From contig CM043705.1 in the NCBI GenBank assembly GCA_023935145.1, positions 24,153,290 to 24,217,289 on the forward strand: a DNA stretch of 64,000 nucleotides, in the 5' to 3' direction. A program made the translations under genes and the position numbers. Of the stretch, positions 1 through 11,180 are shown one piece after another. The number at the start of each line of letters is the position of its first letter. The stretch's first letter is position 1. The notes under the pieces were generated by a model that saw only the letters and a program-made list of their open reading frames with translations, was not told where the DNA came from and made no database searches. The DNA comes from Bretschneidera sinensis. Lineage: Eukaryota > Streptophyta > Magnoliopsida > Brassicales > Akaniaceae.

Positions 1-819
1 CAAAGGCAAATAAGCATCCTAGCTCACTGAGAAACTCAATACACTTGCCCTCAACATATCTTCTAGTATTATGATGATTCTCTCCGTCTGCCCATCAGTT
101 TGTGGATGAAAGGCTGTATTAAACTGTAATTTCGTACCCATAGCTTCTTGGAAACCCCTCCAAAATCTAGAGGTAAATCTAGAATCTTTATCTGATACGA
201 TACTCAAGGGTACTCCTTGTAATTTTACTATCTCTGCTACATACAACTCAACTAACTTTTCTGGACTCCAGGTAGTTTTAATAGGAAGAAAATGTGAAGA
301 CTTAGAAAGTCTATCCACTATAACCCACACAACGTCATGTCCCCTATAGGTACAGGGAAAACTAGAGACAAAATCCATACTCACATTTTCCTATGGCCAC
401 TCAGGTACTGGAAGAGGTTGTAATAAACCTATTGGATGTCTATTCTCAGACTTTACTTGTTGACAAGTCAAACATCTAGCAATGTATTCTACTACATCCT
501 TCTTCATCACTGACCACCAATAATTCTATTTCAACCCCTTGTACATCGTACTATTACCTGGGTGCATCGAATATACAAAATCATGAGCCTCTTTCAGTAT
601 CTCCTTTCTCATCTCCACATCATTGGGAACACAAACTGTATGCCCCAATACTACCATACCATATTCTATAATTCTAAACTCAGTTGACTTCCCACTCAAC
701 ACTTCCCGCTTGATCTTCTCTATCCCCTCATCTTTAACCTGCATCTGCAATAAATGATCAATAATAGAAGATTGTATCACCATATTTGCCATCAATACCC
801 CTCTACCATTAACACTCAA
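1..819 (-). pseudogene. GypA integrase: H2C2 zinc-binding domain and core
   Basis: Read on the minus strand, a zinc-binding HHCC pattern (AHDFVYSMHPG, later CLTCQQVK) at about 400-640 is followed by the D,D35E catalytic core: MDFVSSF near 375, VSDKDSRF near 200 and TDGQTERI near 95. The three acidic residues expected for strand transfer are therefore present. A stop lies inside the domain near 525 (CAA or TGG type change) and another near 390, and the reading frame ends close to position 19. The integrase would join cDNA ends to host DNA in the nucleus. The C-terminal part is outside the window, so presence of a chromodomain cannot be judged. Confidence 0.85.
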
Positions 820-2146
820 CTAAATCCTCATCCTTCTTAATTCTATCATCAAGCTAGTATTATGACATCCAATAGCAGCTAATCTTCCTGTAGCCTTTCT
901 ACTCAGTGCATCAGCTACTACATTAGCCTTTCCTGGATGACACAGAATCGTACAGTCATAATCACAAATCAACTCCATCCACCTCCTTTGCCTCAAATTC
1001 AACTCCTTCTGGGTCGATAAATGCGTCAAGCTTTTATGATCAGTAAAAATTTCATAATTGGCTCCATATAGATGATGTCTCCAAATCTTCAAAATAAAAA
1101 CTATGGCAGCCAATTCTAAATCATGGGCCGGGTAGTTCTTCTCATGGTTCTTCAATTGCCTAGAGGCATAAGCTATAACTCTCCCATGTTGCATCAACAC
1201 ATCCTAACCCCTGATGTGACGTATCACTATAAATCACAAATCCTTCATCACCAGAAGGAAGCATTAACATTGGGGCAGTAGTCAGTTTTTCTTTCAACGG
1301 TTGGAAACTTCTCTCACATTCCTCTGACCACCTAAACTTCATGTCCTTTCTGGTTAATTTAATCAATGGTCCAGCAATCATAGAAATTTTTTGGATAAAT
1401 CTCCTATAATAACCAAACAACCCCAAAAAGCTTCTAATTTCAGTTACACTCGTGGGTCTTTCCCAATTCAACACTGCTTATACTTTTTGTGGGCCAACTG
1501 CTATCCCCTATCCCGACACAACATGCCCCAAGAAAGATATTTCACTCAACCAAAACTCACACTTAAAGAACTTTGCATATAATTTCTCTCTCCTCAAAAT
1601 GTTCAACACTATCTCCAAATGTTGCATATGTTCCTCTTCATTCTTGGAATATACCAAAATATCATCAATAAACACAATCACAAATCTGTCCAAGAATGGT
1701 TTAAACTCCCAATTCATAAGGTCTATAAATACTATAAGAGCATTAGTTAACCCAAATGGCATCACAAAGAACTTATGATGGCCATAACGTGTCCTAAAAG
1801 CAATCTTAGGCACGTCCCCCTCCTTTATCCTCAATTGATGATAACATGACCTTAGTTCTATCTTAGAAAACACTCTAGCTTCCTGTAACTGCTCGAATAA
1901 ATCATCTATCCTAGGCAAAGGATATCTATTCTTGATGGTGATCTTATTCAATTGTCTATAATCAATACATAACCTCATTGTCCCGTCCTTCTTCTTAACA
2001 AACAACACAGGGGCTCCCCAGGGTGACATACTAGGTCGGATAAACTGTTTATCTAGTAACTCCTGAAGCTGAACTTTTAACTCTCTCAATTTAGCCGGTG
2101 GCATTCTATAGGGTGCTATAGATATGGGTGTTGATCCTGGAATCAC
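820..2146 (-). pseudogene. GypA reverse transcriptase and RNase H
   Basis: Residues typical of gypsy RT appear in order on the minus strand: the [17 protein letters not shown] fingers motif, [10 protein letters not shown], a palm [10 protein letters not shown] with the catalytic DD, and FLGHVVSG. The joint with RNase H carries [14 protein letters not shown] and [11 protein letters not shown]. RNase H shows the [11 protein letters not shown] and [10 protein letters not shown] segments and ends with [14 protein letters not shown]. The frame shifts near 1480-1510 and again near 1160-1200, and a stop at 820 separates it from integrase. The catalytic residues survive although the frame does not, so inactivation came after insertion. 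Confidence 0.9.
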
Positions 2147-2719
2147 CTAAATAGAAAACTCAATCTCCCTATTGGGAGGCAACCCAGTCAACTCTTCAGG
2201 GAAAATATCAGAGAAATCTTTTACTATCAAGATTTCTTCTAACTTCCTACTCTCCTTGCTAGAATCCACCACATATGCCAAATACCCCTCACAACTCTTC
2301 TTCAACCATTTACTAGCAGTTAAGGCAGAAATAAGACAACTAGCAAGTATCTTACGTTCTCCCTGAAAATTAAACTCCTCTTGTCCGGGTATCTTGAACA
2401 CCACATTTTTCCTAAAACATTCTACCTAAGCATGATATGCAGATAACCAATTCATCCCCAAAATTTTATCAAAATCTATCATATCTAAAGGCAATAAATC
2501 AACTTCAAATTCTATATCAGCAATATTAATCACACAACTTCGATAGATTGTCCTGATAATAACTCTATCTTCAGTAGGAACCTCAACAATAATAGTATGC
2601 ATTAAAGGACTAGCACTAGCATCAATGGATTTCATATAACTATTAGATGCAAAAGAATGGGTTACACCAGAATCAATCAATAATCTAGTAGGCCTGCCAA
2701 GGATAAATATCATACCCAT
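2147..2719 (-). pseudogene. GypA retropepsin-like protease and linker to RT
   Basis: The minus-strand peptide LLIDSGVTHSFAS is the retropepsin active-site region (D-S-G, with V in place of the usual A/T). It is followed by SPLMHTIIVEVPT and ends with LGMNWLSAYHA, the second conserved part of gypsy proteases. A stop near 2426 separates this from the linker FSDIFPEELTGLPPNREIEFSI that normally leads into RT. The protease would process the Gag-Pol polyprotein in the particle. GypB carries the same domain at 30260-30600 with DPGAT in place of DSGVT. Confidence 0.85.
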
Positions 2720-2771
2720 AACAACATCAGGAGTGACTTGTTCATCCTATTGGGTCAATGTATATACTCTA

Positions 2772-4168
2772 CTATCTCTGGATTGAAACTGGCTGCCTCG
2801 ACCTTGCTTTGCTATTAATCCTCGACCTCTGCTCTGCACACTCCCTGATCCACCACCTCTCTCCACCGATCTTCTCCCAACACTTCCAACGATTATGTCG
2901 GCAGATTTCCCCGCTGGACAATCTGCAGCAACTTGTCATCCCCCACCACATATAAAGCATATCTGTGTAGGGCAATTTCAAGACAGATACCCCTTCTGAT
3001 TAAATCTAAAGTAAGACTTTGCCTCTCGACCATACATCATATTACTACTTCCCCCTGGTGGCATACTTACTCCTCTACCAAAACTCCAAATCTAGGGGTC
3101 CCACCGGTATTACTATGAGCTACAGAAGCAATAGATCCTACTTGCCTCTGACTCTGCACTACAGTTCCTTATGACAAGGAATGCCCTCTCTGGGGTGGTC
3201 TTCCATCCTGTACACCTATACTGCTACCACCTCCAGGTCCCTCAAATCTAGACCTCTTCAGCCAATCCCTCATACCTCTCAACTCAATCAAATCCTTCTC
3301 AATCTGTAATGCTTTATCCACCAGTACAACATAATTCCTTATGCTCATATAAGAGAGTTTAGTCCGAATGTCATAGTGTAACCCGTCTAAAAATCTCTTA
3401 CATTTTTCCTCATCCGTATTCACTAATTCAGGTAAAAACCTTGATAGAGCTATGAATCTACTATCATATTCAGTCACCAATAAACCTCCCTATCTCAGAT
3501 AAATAAAATCTCTCTCTTGTTGGGCCTGAAAGATATCTGGGAAATACTTCGCAAAGAACTCATCCTTAAACTTACTCCAAGTTAAAGGTTGTTCTACCCA
3601 TGTGCTTACCTTGGCAAAATATCCTCCCACCATTGAGAAGCCTCACCCTCCTGCATAAATGAAGCAAAAGCAACCTTCTGTCTATCTGACACTAGTAAGA
3701 CCTCAAAATATTTTTCAACATGTTTGATCCATTACTCAACTTCTGCAGGGTTTACAGATCCTTTAAAGACTAAGGTTTAAACTTAAGAAATCTCACAAAA
3801 TAATCACCTTGCATCTTATGTGCAAACACATGTTCTCCCTCATGAACCTTTTGCCTCACCACATCAGGTTCTTTTCTACCCCTTTCCTCTAATCTTATCA
3901 ACAGATTATCAACCCTTTCTTTAGCTGCAATCATCCTCTCTATAGCACGATTAAAACCTTCTCTCAGTTAATCCTTCCTAACCTCAGATTCTCTCCCAAC
4001 TCCACTAGTACCAGCTACACTATCAACATGTTCCCTCGCGGGAACCACAGACTCAATTTCCTCTTCTGCTTCAGTTCTCCTAAAAATTGGGGGTCTACCA
4101 CATCTCCTTTGATTCAGAACTCTTCCTCTAGCTCTAGCACAACCACGTGTCATCCTCAAACTCTGCAT
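2772..4168 (-). pseudogene. GypA gag with decayed zinc knuckle
   Basis: Gag starts at about 4168 on the minus strand (MQSLRMTRGCARARGR), about 70 bases after the primer site. The same start is used in GypB (28828), which supports it. The retrotransposon-gag core is at about 3170-3650 (VTEYDSRFIALSRFLPEL, KRFLDGLHYDI). A second zinc knuckle near 2930-2980 is damaged: CFIC is followed by a stop, and the expected His reads Gln. Several stops and small deletions interrupt the frame between 3480 and 3968. Gag would form the cytoplasmic particle. Confidence 0.8.
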
Positions 4169-4240
4169 TTAAAATATAGTTTATTTAGATCTTCCACTTC
4201 TTTAAGTTCTTATGAAGTCTACAGAATCTTAAAACCTAAT

Positions 4241-4534
4241 GCTTTGATACCAAAATTTTAATGACCCATCCCGGGTTGGCCACCCTCGAGACGGTGTCAT
4301 CACATTTTAAAAATCCCAGCACGACACATATATGCAACTGTAAAAAATAATACTAACAGAATTTCTTATATATCATTCTGATATTAACTTAAACATAATA
4401 CACAATGTAAAATGCATGAATATTTACAAATAAAATTTTTATATTTCATTTTCTCATTTGTCTGAGGATATTGACACGTACGTGGCTTACAGAAAATGAT
4501 GTCGTTTGACTCTCAATCCACCAGACTATTTGTC
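4241..4534 (-). repeat. GypA 5' LTR fragment and tRNA-Met primer site
   Basis: On the minus strand the LTR ends with GGGATGGGTCATTA near 4259 and is followed at 4252-4241 by TGGTATCAAAGC, which differs from the plant tRNA-iMet primer site TGGTATCAGAGC at one base. About 275 bases of LTR tail remain and match the tails of the LTRs at 26565-28740 and 34751-35209. The LTR stops abruptly at 4534 inside the F-box-like sequence, so most of its roughly 2 kb is missing. The join reflects either insertion followed by deletion or an illegitimate recombination. Confidence 0.8.
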
Positions 4535-5110
4535 TTATTAACTACTTGAAGTTTCAACACCTTAAGCATTGGACACTTGGAGATAAAATTCTCAAAGACA
4601 TCATTTGAAATTGTGATATGATAAAGACTTAAGCTGGAAAGACTACTGAACCCATTAAAACTATGAGGAGGCTGAGTTACACAAAAATGAAAGGTCAAGC
4701 TCCTAAGATCTGAACAAGAACAAAAGCAAGAATGTGGTTTATATCGTTCACAGCTCTTCAACTCAAGAGTGAAATCCCTTATTCCTTTTCTCGACAGATG
4801 CATAATCCATTGATCGATATCTGGGCAGCTTTTCATACTTCTACTTGAGAGAATGAATGCGACTATTGGTCCATCATGCTGAAGGAGAATATTATGAATA
4901 ACATTCATAAGCTCATCCATTAGATCTGATTGCTGGCATGAATTGAAATCATCTCGAATACAATTATTACAAAAAAAAGGCATGGCAGCAAAATCCATCT
5001 ATATCTCCATTTCCTTGGTAGTATACCAGTTTTTACCGCATCTCTAATAGGCAGTTTAGCAAGGATACATTATGTTACATCTTTTGGTAAGTCACTGATT
5101 CAATCTGAAG
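4535..5110 (-). pseudogene. F-box/LRR (FBD-type) protein relic
   Basis: On the minus strand the reading CILAKLPIRDAVKTG followed by ILPRKWRYRW at about 5000-5070 is a plant F-box start. Downstream the frame DIDQWIMHLSRKGIRDFTLEL, LRSLTFHFC, SLSSLSLYHITISNDVFENF and KCPMLKVLKL is the LRR part typical of F-box/FBD/LRR proteins, which act as SCF ubiquitin-ligase adaptors. Two in-frame stops sit in the F-box: TGA where Arg is usual in DRISDLP, and TAA where Gln is usual in VTQCIL. Both fit single C-to-T changes. One frameshift follows near 4990. The last residues of the open frame, TNSLVD, come from the retroelement LTR. It is dead and C-terminally truncated. The family call is firm; the exact member is unknown. 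Confidence 0.75.
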
Positions 5111-5729
5111 ATGATTTCTGGCTGGCCCTTAGTCTTCAGCTATTCATTCTGGTACTTAGAAATCTAAACTAGTATAAGAGACCAGTTCAGAACCTTCTAA
5201 TATTTAATTTTAGTATAATGTATAAACTCAAAATGGTATTTGGGAACAAAAGAAACAAAACTAAAAATTCTGTAATCCTCTAGAAGTTGTGCTAGACACT
5301 CTTAAGAACAAGAACAGCAGTCATTATCATCGTCATCATCAACAACAATAAAAAGATCAATATACAATAGAATTAACTCAAATTGCCAGTAATTTGGCAT
5401 TCCCTGTTTAGCATGTATCTTTTTTAATTCTTCCGCGATAAGATTAATTTTTTAATTTGGTTAATATGCATCCACTACCATTTACAATAAAATAAGTTCG
5501 AAAACATTTATGTTGTAGTAGTAAACTTCGAAACAAATTGTCTCTATACTTCATTTCACTTTCTATGTCGATACATTTCGAAAATAATCTTTTAAAGGAA
5601 AAAATATTTTATTTTTTATTTAGTTTTTTCGGACTTTTTATTTTGTATAAATGATAGCAGATTTGAATGTCACCAAAAACTTCTAATAGAAAAAAATGGG
5701 TTACTCGCGAACTTACTCATCGTATATAG
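5111..5729. other. Non-coding, no gene recognised
   Basis: AT-rich sequence upstream of the F-box relic. It may hold the decayed promoter of that gene. I see no open reading frame, no LTR and no RNA gene. Confidence 0.5.
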
Positions 5730-5743
5730 GTCGGGTAAAGGAT
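5730..5743. repeat. LINE target-site duplication, left copy
   Basis: The 14 bases GTCGGGTAAAGGAT abut a T-run (5743-5752) that is the complement of the LINE poly(A) tail. The same bases with one mismatch (GTCAGGTAAAGGAT) occur at 24975-24988, just outside the 5' end of the LINE. This is the signature of target-primed reverse transcription and fixes both ends of the element. Confidence 0.75.
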
Positions 5744-6704
5744 TTTTTTTTTCCAGAGCCGGTAGCCACCCTTATGGCGACCCCGTCCCAAGATTATTGA
5801 TAAGCCCTCACTTTTGGTGGAATACCGTGCTTACAAGTAAAGCATCGGGGAAATTATAATAAGACCAAAACAAACCCTCCCAAACACAAACCAAACAAAA
5901 CATAAAGAAAATAAACCAGACCAAGAAAAATCAAAACAAGTCTAAACAGGCCTATGTAGAAAAACAAAACCTCTAAACAAGCCTAAAGAAAACTTACAAC
6001 TAACAAAAGCAACCTAACGTCTAATAACCGACAAACCAGACTTATTAATATGAAGAATACCCTTTAATAACCTCGGTAACTCATGTAAATTTTCATATGT
6101 TCTATTATTGCCTCATTCACCGATCTTTGCAAAGAAATATGCCGCTTGATTACCTTCACGTAATTGATGAACAATCCGAACATTCATCCCTTACATCTCT
6201 TTAACACACTCATCCCAAAAGTCCCATAAATATCATAGGGTGCACCTTCCAACTCTAAACCAATCAACAATGGTTTTGGAGTCACTCTCAATAATAACAT
6301 TAAAATACGATAATCTCTTGCACAACTTAATGCCATCAAACACAGCCCTCAACTCTGTTGTGTTATTAGAGCCAAAACTGTAATGACTAGAATAAGCTCC
6401 TTTAAAGTCACCATTAGCATCTCTCAAGATACCACCACCCCCTGATGAACCCGGGTTATTTCTAACACTACCATCACAGTTAATTTTAACCTAACCACAA
6501 AGGGGTTTTAACCACCACACTAGCCTACATTTTCGGACAGTAGCAGCTTTGGGCGAAACCAAGTTAAAATCAGTCATCAAGCGAACATCTTGAACAAACA
6601 AATTTTTGAGCACCTTCAATTCTGTAGTAAGGCTTTTAAGCCACATTTTAACCGATCTCCATACTTGTTCTACACAAGCTTTTAACCCCTCCATTCTAGC
6701 TTTA
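5744..6704 (-). mobile_element. LINE 3' part: RNase H domain, 3' UTR, poly(A)
   Basis: This is the 3' end of the LINE whose remainder lies at 19943-24974; Cop1 separates the two. On the minus strand the frame runs MEGLKACVEQVW (6694), then KINCDGSVRNN (first RNase H Asp), NNTTELRAVFDG (Glu), IIESDSKTIVDW (second Asp) and VHQLREGNQAAYFFAK, where the last catalytic Asp of the usual A-D pair reads Tyr. A stop lies near 6490 (TGG or CAG type). A 3' UTR of about 350 bases follows, ending in a T-run at 5743-5752. An RNase H domain after RT is common in plant L1-type LINEs. Confidence 0.8.
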
Positions 6705-6709
6705 CATCT
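6705..6709. repeat. Cop1 target-site duplication, left (CATCT)
   Basis: CATCT abuts the TG end of the Cop1 5' LTR and is repeated exactly at 19938-19942 after the CA end of the 3' LTR. Joining the two sides restores the LINE frame (CLWNSR to ARMEGLK). Confidence 0.9.
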
Positions 6710-7666
6710 TGTTGGTATTTGTCTATGGTTTAAACATGGTTAAGGTTTAAACATGGTTGAGGTTTGAAGAAGTTAAACATGGTTGGAAGAGGTTTGAAGA
6801 AGGTCAAGCATCAAGTCTTCCAAGCCTCAGCACACTAGGAGTGTGCCTCAACATGCAAGCAACAAAAAGGGGCAAAATGAGTGTGCGCATTAGGTCAGGC
6901 CGCGACCCTCCCTAGTCCAAGCCGCGGTGCCCAGAAGAGGAGGAAGCTGGTGGAAAGCCAAGGCTGTAGTGCCCAGAGAAGGATGAAGGTGTGCTTTGCC
7001 TTAGGCCACGACGCCTCCTGTTGAAAGTCGCGGCGCTAGGCACACTGAAGGCACACTGAAGCAAGGTTGTTCAGCTTCTTGTTAGGTACGTGGATGCAAG
7101 ATTAAAATGCACAGGATCACTTAGCCTTCATCAAAGGCTAAGGTTGATTAGTCCTCAAGATCTAAGGGTGGAGAATGACACTCAAGATTAGACAAGAATT
7201 TGGTGCACTATATAAAGGTTCACCTAGCATCATTGTGATATGAGATCATGAATGTAATATGATAGAAACACAAGAGTGTGTGTGTGTAACAGAACATGTG
7301 AATGAGAGAATTGTATAAGAGTGCAAAGACACAGACATACAAAAAGGGGCTCATTGGAGAGGTTGGTTGTAAAGAGAGAGATTAGTATAGAAAGGAGATT
7401 CAAGGGACTTGTAAATGAAATTTCTGAGGGAGAAAGTTCCAGGGTAACTCAAGACCTTATCACTTTCTTATTCTCTTCTTGGTTTCTTCAAGAACTTAGG
7501 CTTCTTGAAGAGGTGTTGCTGATTGTAAGAACCTATTGATAAGATAGTACAGAGAGTTTGGAGGAACTCACGGGGACGTAGGCTATTGCTGAACCTCGAT
7601 AACAATTATTGTATCTTTCTTTCTTGCTTCATGTGCTATTTCTTTTCTTTACAATTCATTCCAATA
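6710..7666 (+). repeat. Cop1 5' LTR
   Basis: Begins TGTTGGTATTTGTC and ends CCAATA (CCAACA in the partner LTR). A TATA box TATATAAAG lies at 7209-7217 after a segment conserved in all copies of the family. Upstream at 6895-7050 is an array of a GC-rich motif of the type GGCCGCGGCGCCCAGA with many CpG-to-TpG changes. About 65 bases near the end present in the 3' LTR (the GACTTGGGTATTTGG region) are deleted here. Confidence 0.92.
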
Positions 7667-7667
7667 G

Positions 7668-7731
7668 TGGTATCAGAGACAGAGGAGCTTGCACAGTTGG
7701 GTATCAGAGCAAGAACAGAAGGTATCGGAGC
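7668..7731 (+). other. Cop1 primer-binding site, three tandem copies
   Basis: TGGTATCAGAGA at 7668-7679 directly follows the LTR and matches the plant tRNA-iMet primer site. Two more near copies follow: GGTATCAGAGC at 7700-7710 and GGTATCGGAGC at 7721-7731. The same triplication is found in Cop2, Cop3 and Cop4. Only the first copy is at the standard place for priming minus-strand DNA. Confidence 0.75.
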
Positions 7732-7766
7732 AAGACTCCAAGAATCAAATAACAAACTTCTTGGGT

Positions 7767-7860
7767 GATTCAAGAATGGAGTAAGGATCAAGATCAGATC
7801 GTGTTCTTGAGGTTGATTCAAGAACAGTGTTGAGATCAATCTTGGATCATGTTCTTGAGG
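7767..7860 (+). other. Cop1 leader: two tandem hairpins
   Basis: Two successive inverted repeats of about 45 bases each have the form TTCAAGAAC...GTTCTTGA and lie between the primer site and the gag start. They are conserved in the other three family members. Such leader stem-loops in retroelements often serve packaging or RNA dimerisation; that role is an inference here. Confidence 0.5.
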
Positions 7861-7919
7861 TTTAGAAGAAGTTGAAAGCATTTGTGGGTGCTGCACAAAT
7901 CTGGGATCATCTCCGCAAG

Positions 7920-8130
7920 ATGGGATCAAATTTTGTTGTTAAGAAGTTTGATAGAAAGAGAGATTTTTCTCTGTGGAAGTGGAAGATCAAGGTTGTTCTT
8001 ATGCAACAGAAGGTGGACTTGGCCATTGGAGAAGATGATACTTTTCCAGCAAGTGTCACGGAGGACCAGCGGATTGAGATGAAGAAGATGGCATACAACA
8101 CCATCTTCTTGCACATGTCGGATAGTGTCA
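7920..8130 (+). pseudogene. Cop1 gag, N-terminal part
   Basis: The frame MGSNFVVKKFDRKRDFSLWK is the copia Gag start, matching MASKFYVEKFDGKGDFALWK of Cop3. It continues with VLMQQKVDLAIGEDD and ends at HMSDSV where GypG is inserted. It resumes at 15519. The ATG at 7920 is chosen by alignment with Cop2, Cop3 and Cop4, all of which start at the same place after the leader hairpins. Confidence 0.85.
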
Positions 8131-9601
8131 TGATGAGAGTCATAAAATGCATCTTTACAGTACTTAATTGTTAGCATTTTAGGGTTGATCTAGGTTTGAA
8201 TTGCACTTTTATACCTTAACAACTCTAAAGTGTCATTCTTGGATCATTGATCTATTTCGATGCATTTTCAGGTAATTTAAGTTCAAAAGAGATGGAAAAG
8301 CTATCATCGCTTGAAGCACAATGACTCGATGAACTCTGGAGTGAAGGTTCACAAGCACTTGGAAATGAGTTTCACTAAATTGCCAGAATTGCCCGTACAG
8401 ATCAATAATTTTTACAAATTAAACTATATTGATGCAAGAAGAACCAGGAGATGACCTATATATGCTTAGGAAGATCCGAAAGTCTATTTTCTAGAGAATT
8501 TCATGGCTCATAAAAATGATTTTTCTAGAGAAAGTTATGGCAGTTTTAGTAGACAAAGGTCAGGCCTCCAAAACAGCATCAGTGTGCGCTGCGACCCTGG
8601 CAGAACCTCCATATCTTGAACCACCAGGCCGTGGTGCCCAGAAGCCACCCAACCCAAGCTGAAGGCAAGGTCGCTTCACCCATAAAGGTGAGCCGTAGTG
8701 CGCACACATTTTTCTATCTCTAAGTCAGAACTTATTTAGGGTTTTAACAATATATTAAACCCGAAAACACCCTTAGACCTTTGCACTATAAATAGATCAC
8801 TTAGGGTTGAAGAGAGGACATCAATCAAAGGCTGAAAAACTCAAGGGAGACTGCCACATTCTCCCCCACGGCCAACTAATCTCCAAGCAAGGCGAAGGGA
8901 TGAATCCCTAGGTGTAGTTGTTCTTATTTTCCTTTCTTAATTCAGTTGTAATTTGGATTTATTGCTAAACATTGTTTATGATTTATTCTTTTATTAAATA
9001 AGAAGAATTAAGGTTCACGTAACAGCTGCACTGTATGTTCTTTTTATTTTATATTTTCTTAACCCGGTGATTGCATGCTTCCTCTCCATATAAGTTTAGC
9101 CAAGCTCTTCTTATGTCAAGTTGTTTAGATGTGATTAAGTCCGGTAGATTTATCTTTTAGGTTTGTCCATTACTGTGATATTATCATAGAGATATATTGT
9201 TGTTTTTTGATAAACCTATAGGATAGGTTGTGTGTGCTTGAATCGAAATTAAAGAGTACTTCATAAGGAATTACATCAGGGTTTATATATGTACTGTGAT
9301 TGAATATTTGCCGATTGCTTGTTTGGGATGTAAAACTTGCAATCGAGATAAAGACAACTGAATTGAGATTGGAATAAGGCAACAAACCTAGGGAGGATTC
9401 CCGGAACCTTGTCGTCTCCATCATATTTTCAATCTATTTACACAATTTTTTTATATTACTTTACCATCAAAATTCAGATTCTGTCACTTGATCTTATCAT
9501 TCGTGTTTAGGTTTACATCTTCTCTTGTAGTTAACTTGTTTCCTCATGGGATCGACACCTCAACTATACACAACAATCGCATATTAGTTTGAGCATAATC
9601 A
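8131..9601 (+). repeat. GypG 5' LTR
   Basis: Starts TGATGAGAGTCATAAAATGC and ends GAGCATAATCA next to the tRNA-Asp primer site. A TATA-like ACTATAAATAG lies near 8785. A GC-rich stretch with several GCCGTGGTGCCCAGAAG-type motifs lies upstream at about 8585-8705. It matches the copy at 14014-15513. Confidence 0.9.
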
Positions 9602-9606
9602 AATTT

Positions 9607-9624
9607 TGGTACCGTTGCCGGGGA
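9607..9624 (+). other. GypG primer-binding site (tRNA-Asp)
   Basis: TGGTACCGTTGCCGGGGA lies 5 bases after the LTR and is complementary to the 3' end of plant tRNA-Asp apart from one base (TGGCGCC is expected). This primer is used by Athila/Tat-type plant gypsy elements and differs from the tRNA-Met site of all other LTR elements in the window. Confidence 0.85.
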
Positions 9625-9752
9625 AACACGTTTAAGTACATAGAAGATTGTCGACGTTAAGACAAGACGGTAATATCGTTCTTTGCTCTCTGTTTTGATT
9701 TTCTAATTTTCTTTTTCTGTTTTATTTATTTACTCTCTAATTCCTTTTGTGT

Positions 9753-10960
9753 ATGCTTAGACCGAGATATTCACGAGGAAGATTCATTAAAAGACCCAAA
9801 ATAGAGATACCCTCTCTTTCCGTGTCCATTAGTGAAACCTTGCCTAGATCAAACTATAATGAAAACCCAAGGGAGAACTTAGAGAATTTTGTTAACATGG
9901 CCGAAATTCACAATGAAAATGTGGCTAGAACACTTAAAGACTGCTTGCACCCTAGCCAAACGGCCACACCCTCCTGTATCATGTTCCCCCCAAATGTTCA
10001 ACAACCTGATTTTAAACCAAGCATGATCCAATTGTTACCAACCTTCCATGGATTTGAGAATGAAAACCCCTATATCCACATTAAAGAATTTGAGGAAGTA
10101 GTAGCAACCTTTCAAGGTAGGGCTGATATGGTAGACACCGTCAAACTTCGGTTTTTCCCTTTTTCACTTAAGGAAAAAGCCAAGGTTTGGCTGTACTCAT
10201 TAAAGCCTAGGTCTATAGGTAGTTGGGATGAGATGACCCGAGTTTTCTTCCAAAAGTACTTCCCAACACATAAGACCAATAACCTCAAGAGATAAATCTC
10301 AAACTTTACACAAAAGGAGAGTGAAACTTTATATCAAGTTTGTGAACGTTTCAAAGACCTTTTAAATTCTTGTCCATACCGTGGGTACGAGAGTTGGCAA
10401 GTAGTTAGCTATTTCTATGATGGACTTCTAAGTAGAGAAAGGCAGTTCATAGAAATGATGTGTAATGGAAATTTTCTGGAGAAAGACCCCAACCAAGCCA
10501 TAGATTTCTTAGATGACCTATCGAAAAAAGCCCACACTTAGACATGACCAAGTTCCATGGAAAGCACTGGGAGAAATCAACCCACTGGGATTTATCAATT
10601 TAGGGAAGATGACAGCCTTAAATCCCGTTTAGAGGCCCTAACTAAGGAAATTGAAGCCTTAAAAACTAAGGATGCTAGAGCCCCCGAACTGGTTGCTAAG
10701 GTAGAGTCCCATGAACCTTGTTTTATGTGTAATGGGGTAGATCATTTACCTAGGGATTGTCCAGCTTATTTTGAGATGAAAGGGGAGTGTAATGCTTTAG
10801 GTACACCCTTTAGGAAACCATACTCACCCTACTCTAACACCTATAATCCTGGTTGGAAGAATCACCCTTATTTCAGTTGGAAATCCGACATGCAACCCCC
10901 TGCCCAAACTAGTAACCAATGGCAACTGAAAACAACCTCATTTAATGCTCCTCAATAGTC
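9753..10960 (+). pseudogene. GypG gag with zinc knuckle
   Basis: Frame MLRPRYSRGRFIKRPK starts 130 bases after the primer site. A retrotransposon-gag core follows (LLPTFHGFENENPYIHIKEF, VKLRFFPFSLKEKAKVWL, FFQKYFPTHKT). The frame is then broken by a TAA at about 10293 where Gln is expected, and by stops near 10540 where TWTGPSS is usual in the family. The same frame then runs through a charged helix (SRLEALTKEIEALKTKD) to a CCHC zinc knuckle, CFMCNGVDHLPRDC, near 10720. At least the Gln and Trp losses fit C-to-T or G-to-A changes. It would have made the particle coat protein. Confidence 0.85.
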
Positions 10961-11180
10961 TTTACCTTTGGAAGATATGTTTAAATCATTTATGCAGGTA
11001 CATGCCAAGAGTGTGGAAGAGCAAGGCAAAATAAATAAACGGTTGTTAGAGGAACAACAAGCGATCAAAGAGGAACAAAAGGTAATAAAGAGCCAACTCA
11101 CCAAGTTGACTAGTTTCTTGATGATTCAAGAGTAAGGTCATTTTCCTTCACAGCCACAACCTGATCTAAGGGGACAATAT

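Larger units (their letters stand above)
1..4534 (-). mobile_element. GypA: Ty3/gypsy retrotransposon, 5' part, truncated
   Basis: The minus strand reads, from right to left: LTR fragment, tRNA-Met primer site, gag, zinc knuckle, protease, reverse transcriptase, RNase H, integrase zinc finger and integrase core. The core runs off the window edge, so the integrase C-terminus and the 3' LTR lie outside. The order protease-RT-RH-integrase defines Ty3/gypsy. The sequence around the protease-RT linker and the integrase resembles Tekay/Del-type chromoviruses, which is an inference from memory of the family. Stops and frameshifts break every domain, so the element is dead. It is the same family as GypB at 26565-41640. 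Its LTR is cut where it meets the F-box pseudogene, so its right-hand target duplication is lost. Confidence 0.9.

Noticed and set aside
7668..7731. Possible tRNA gene at the repeated TGGTATCAGAGC sites
   Set aside because: Only the 3' complement of the tRNA is present, at the place expected for a retroelement primer site. No cloverleaf can be formed.
9168..9424. An 84-codon minus-strand frame in the GypG LTR
   Set aside because: It falls inside the LTR, is only partly preserved in the second LTR copy and has no domain.
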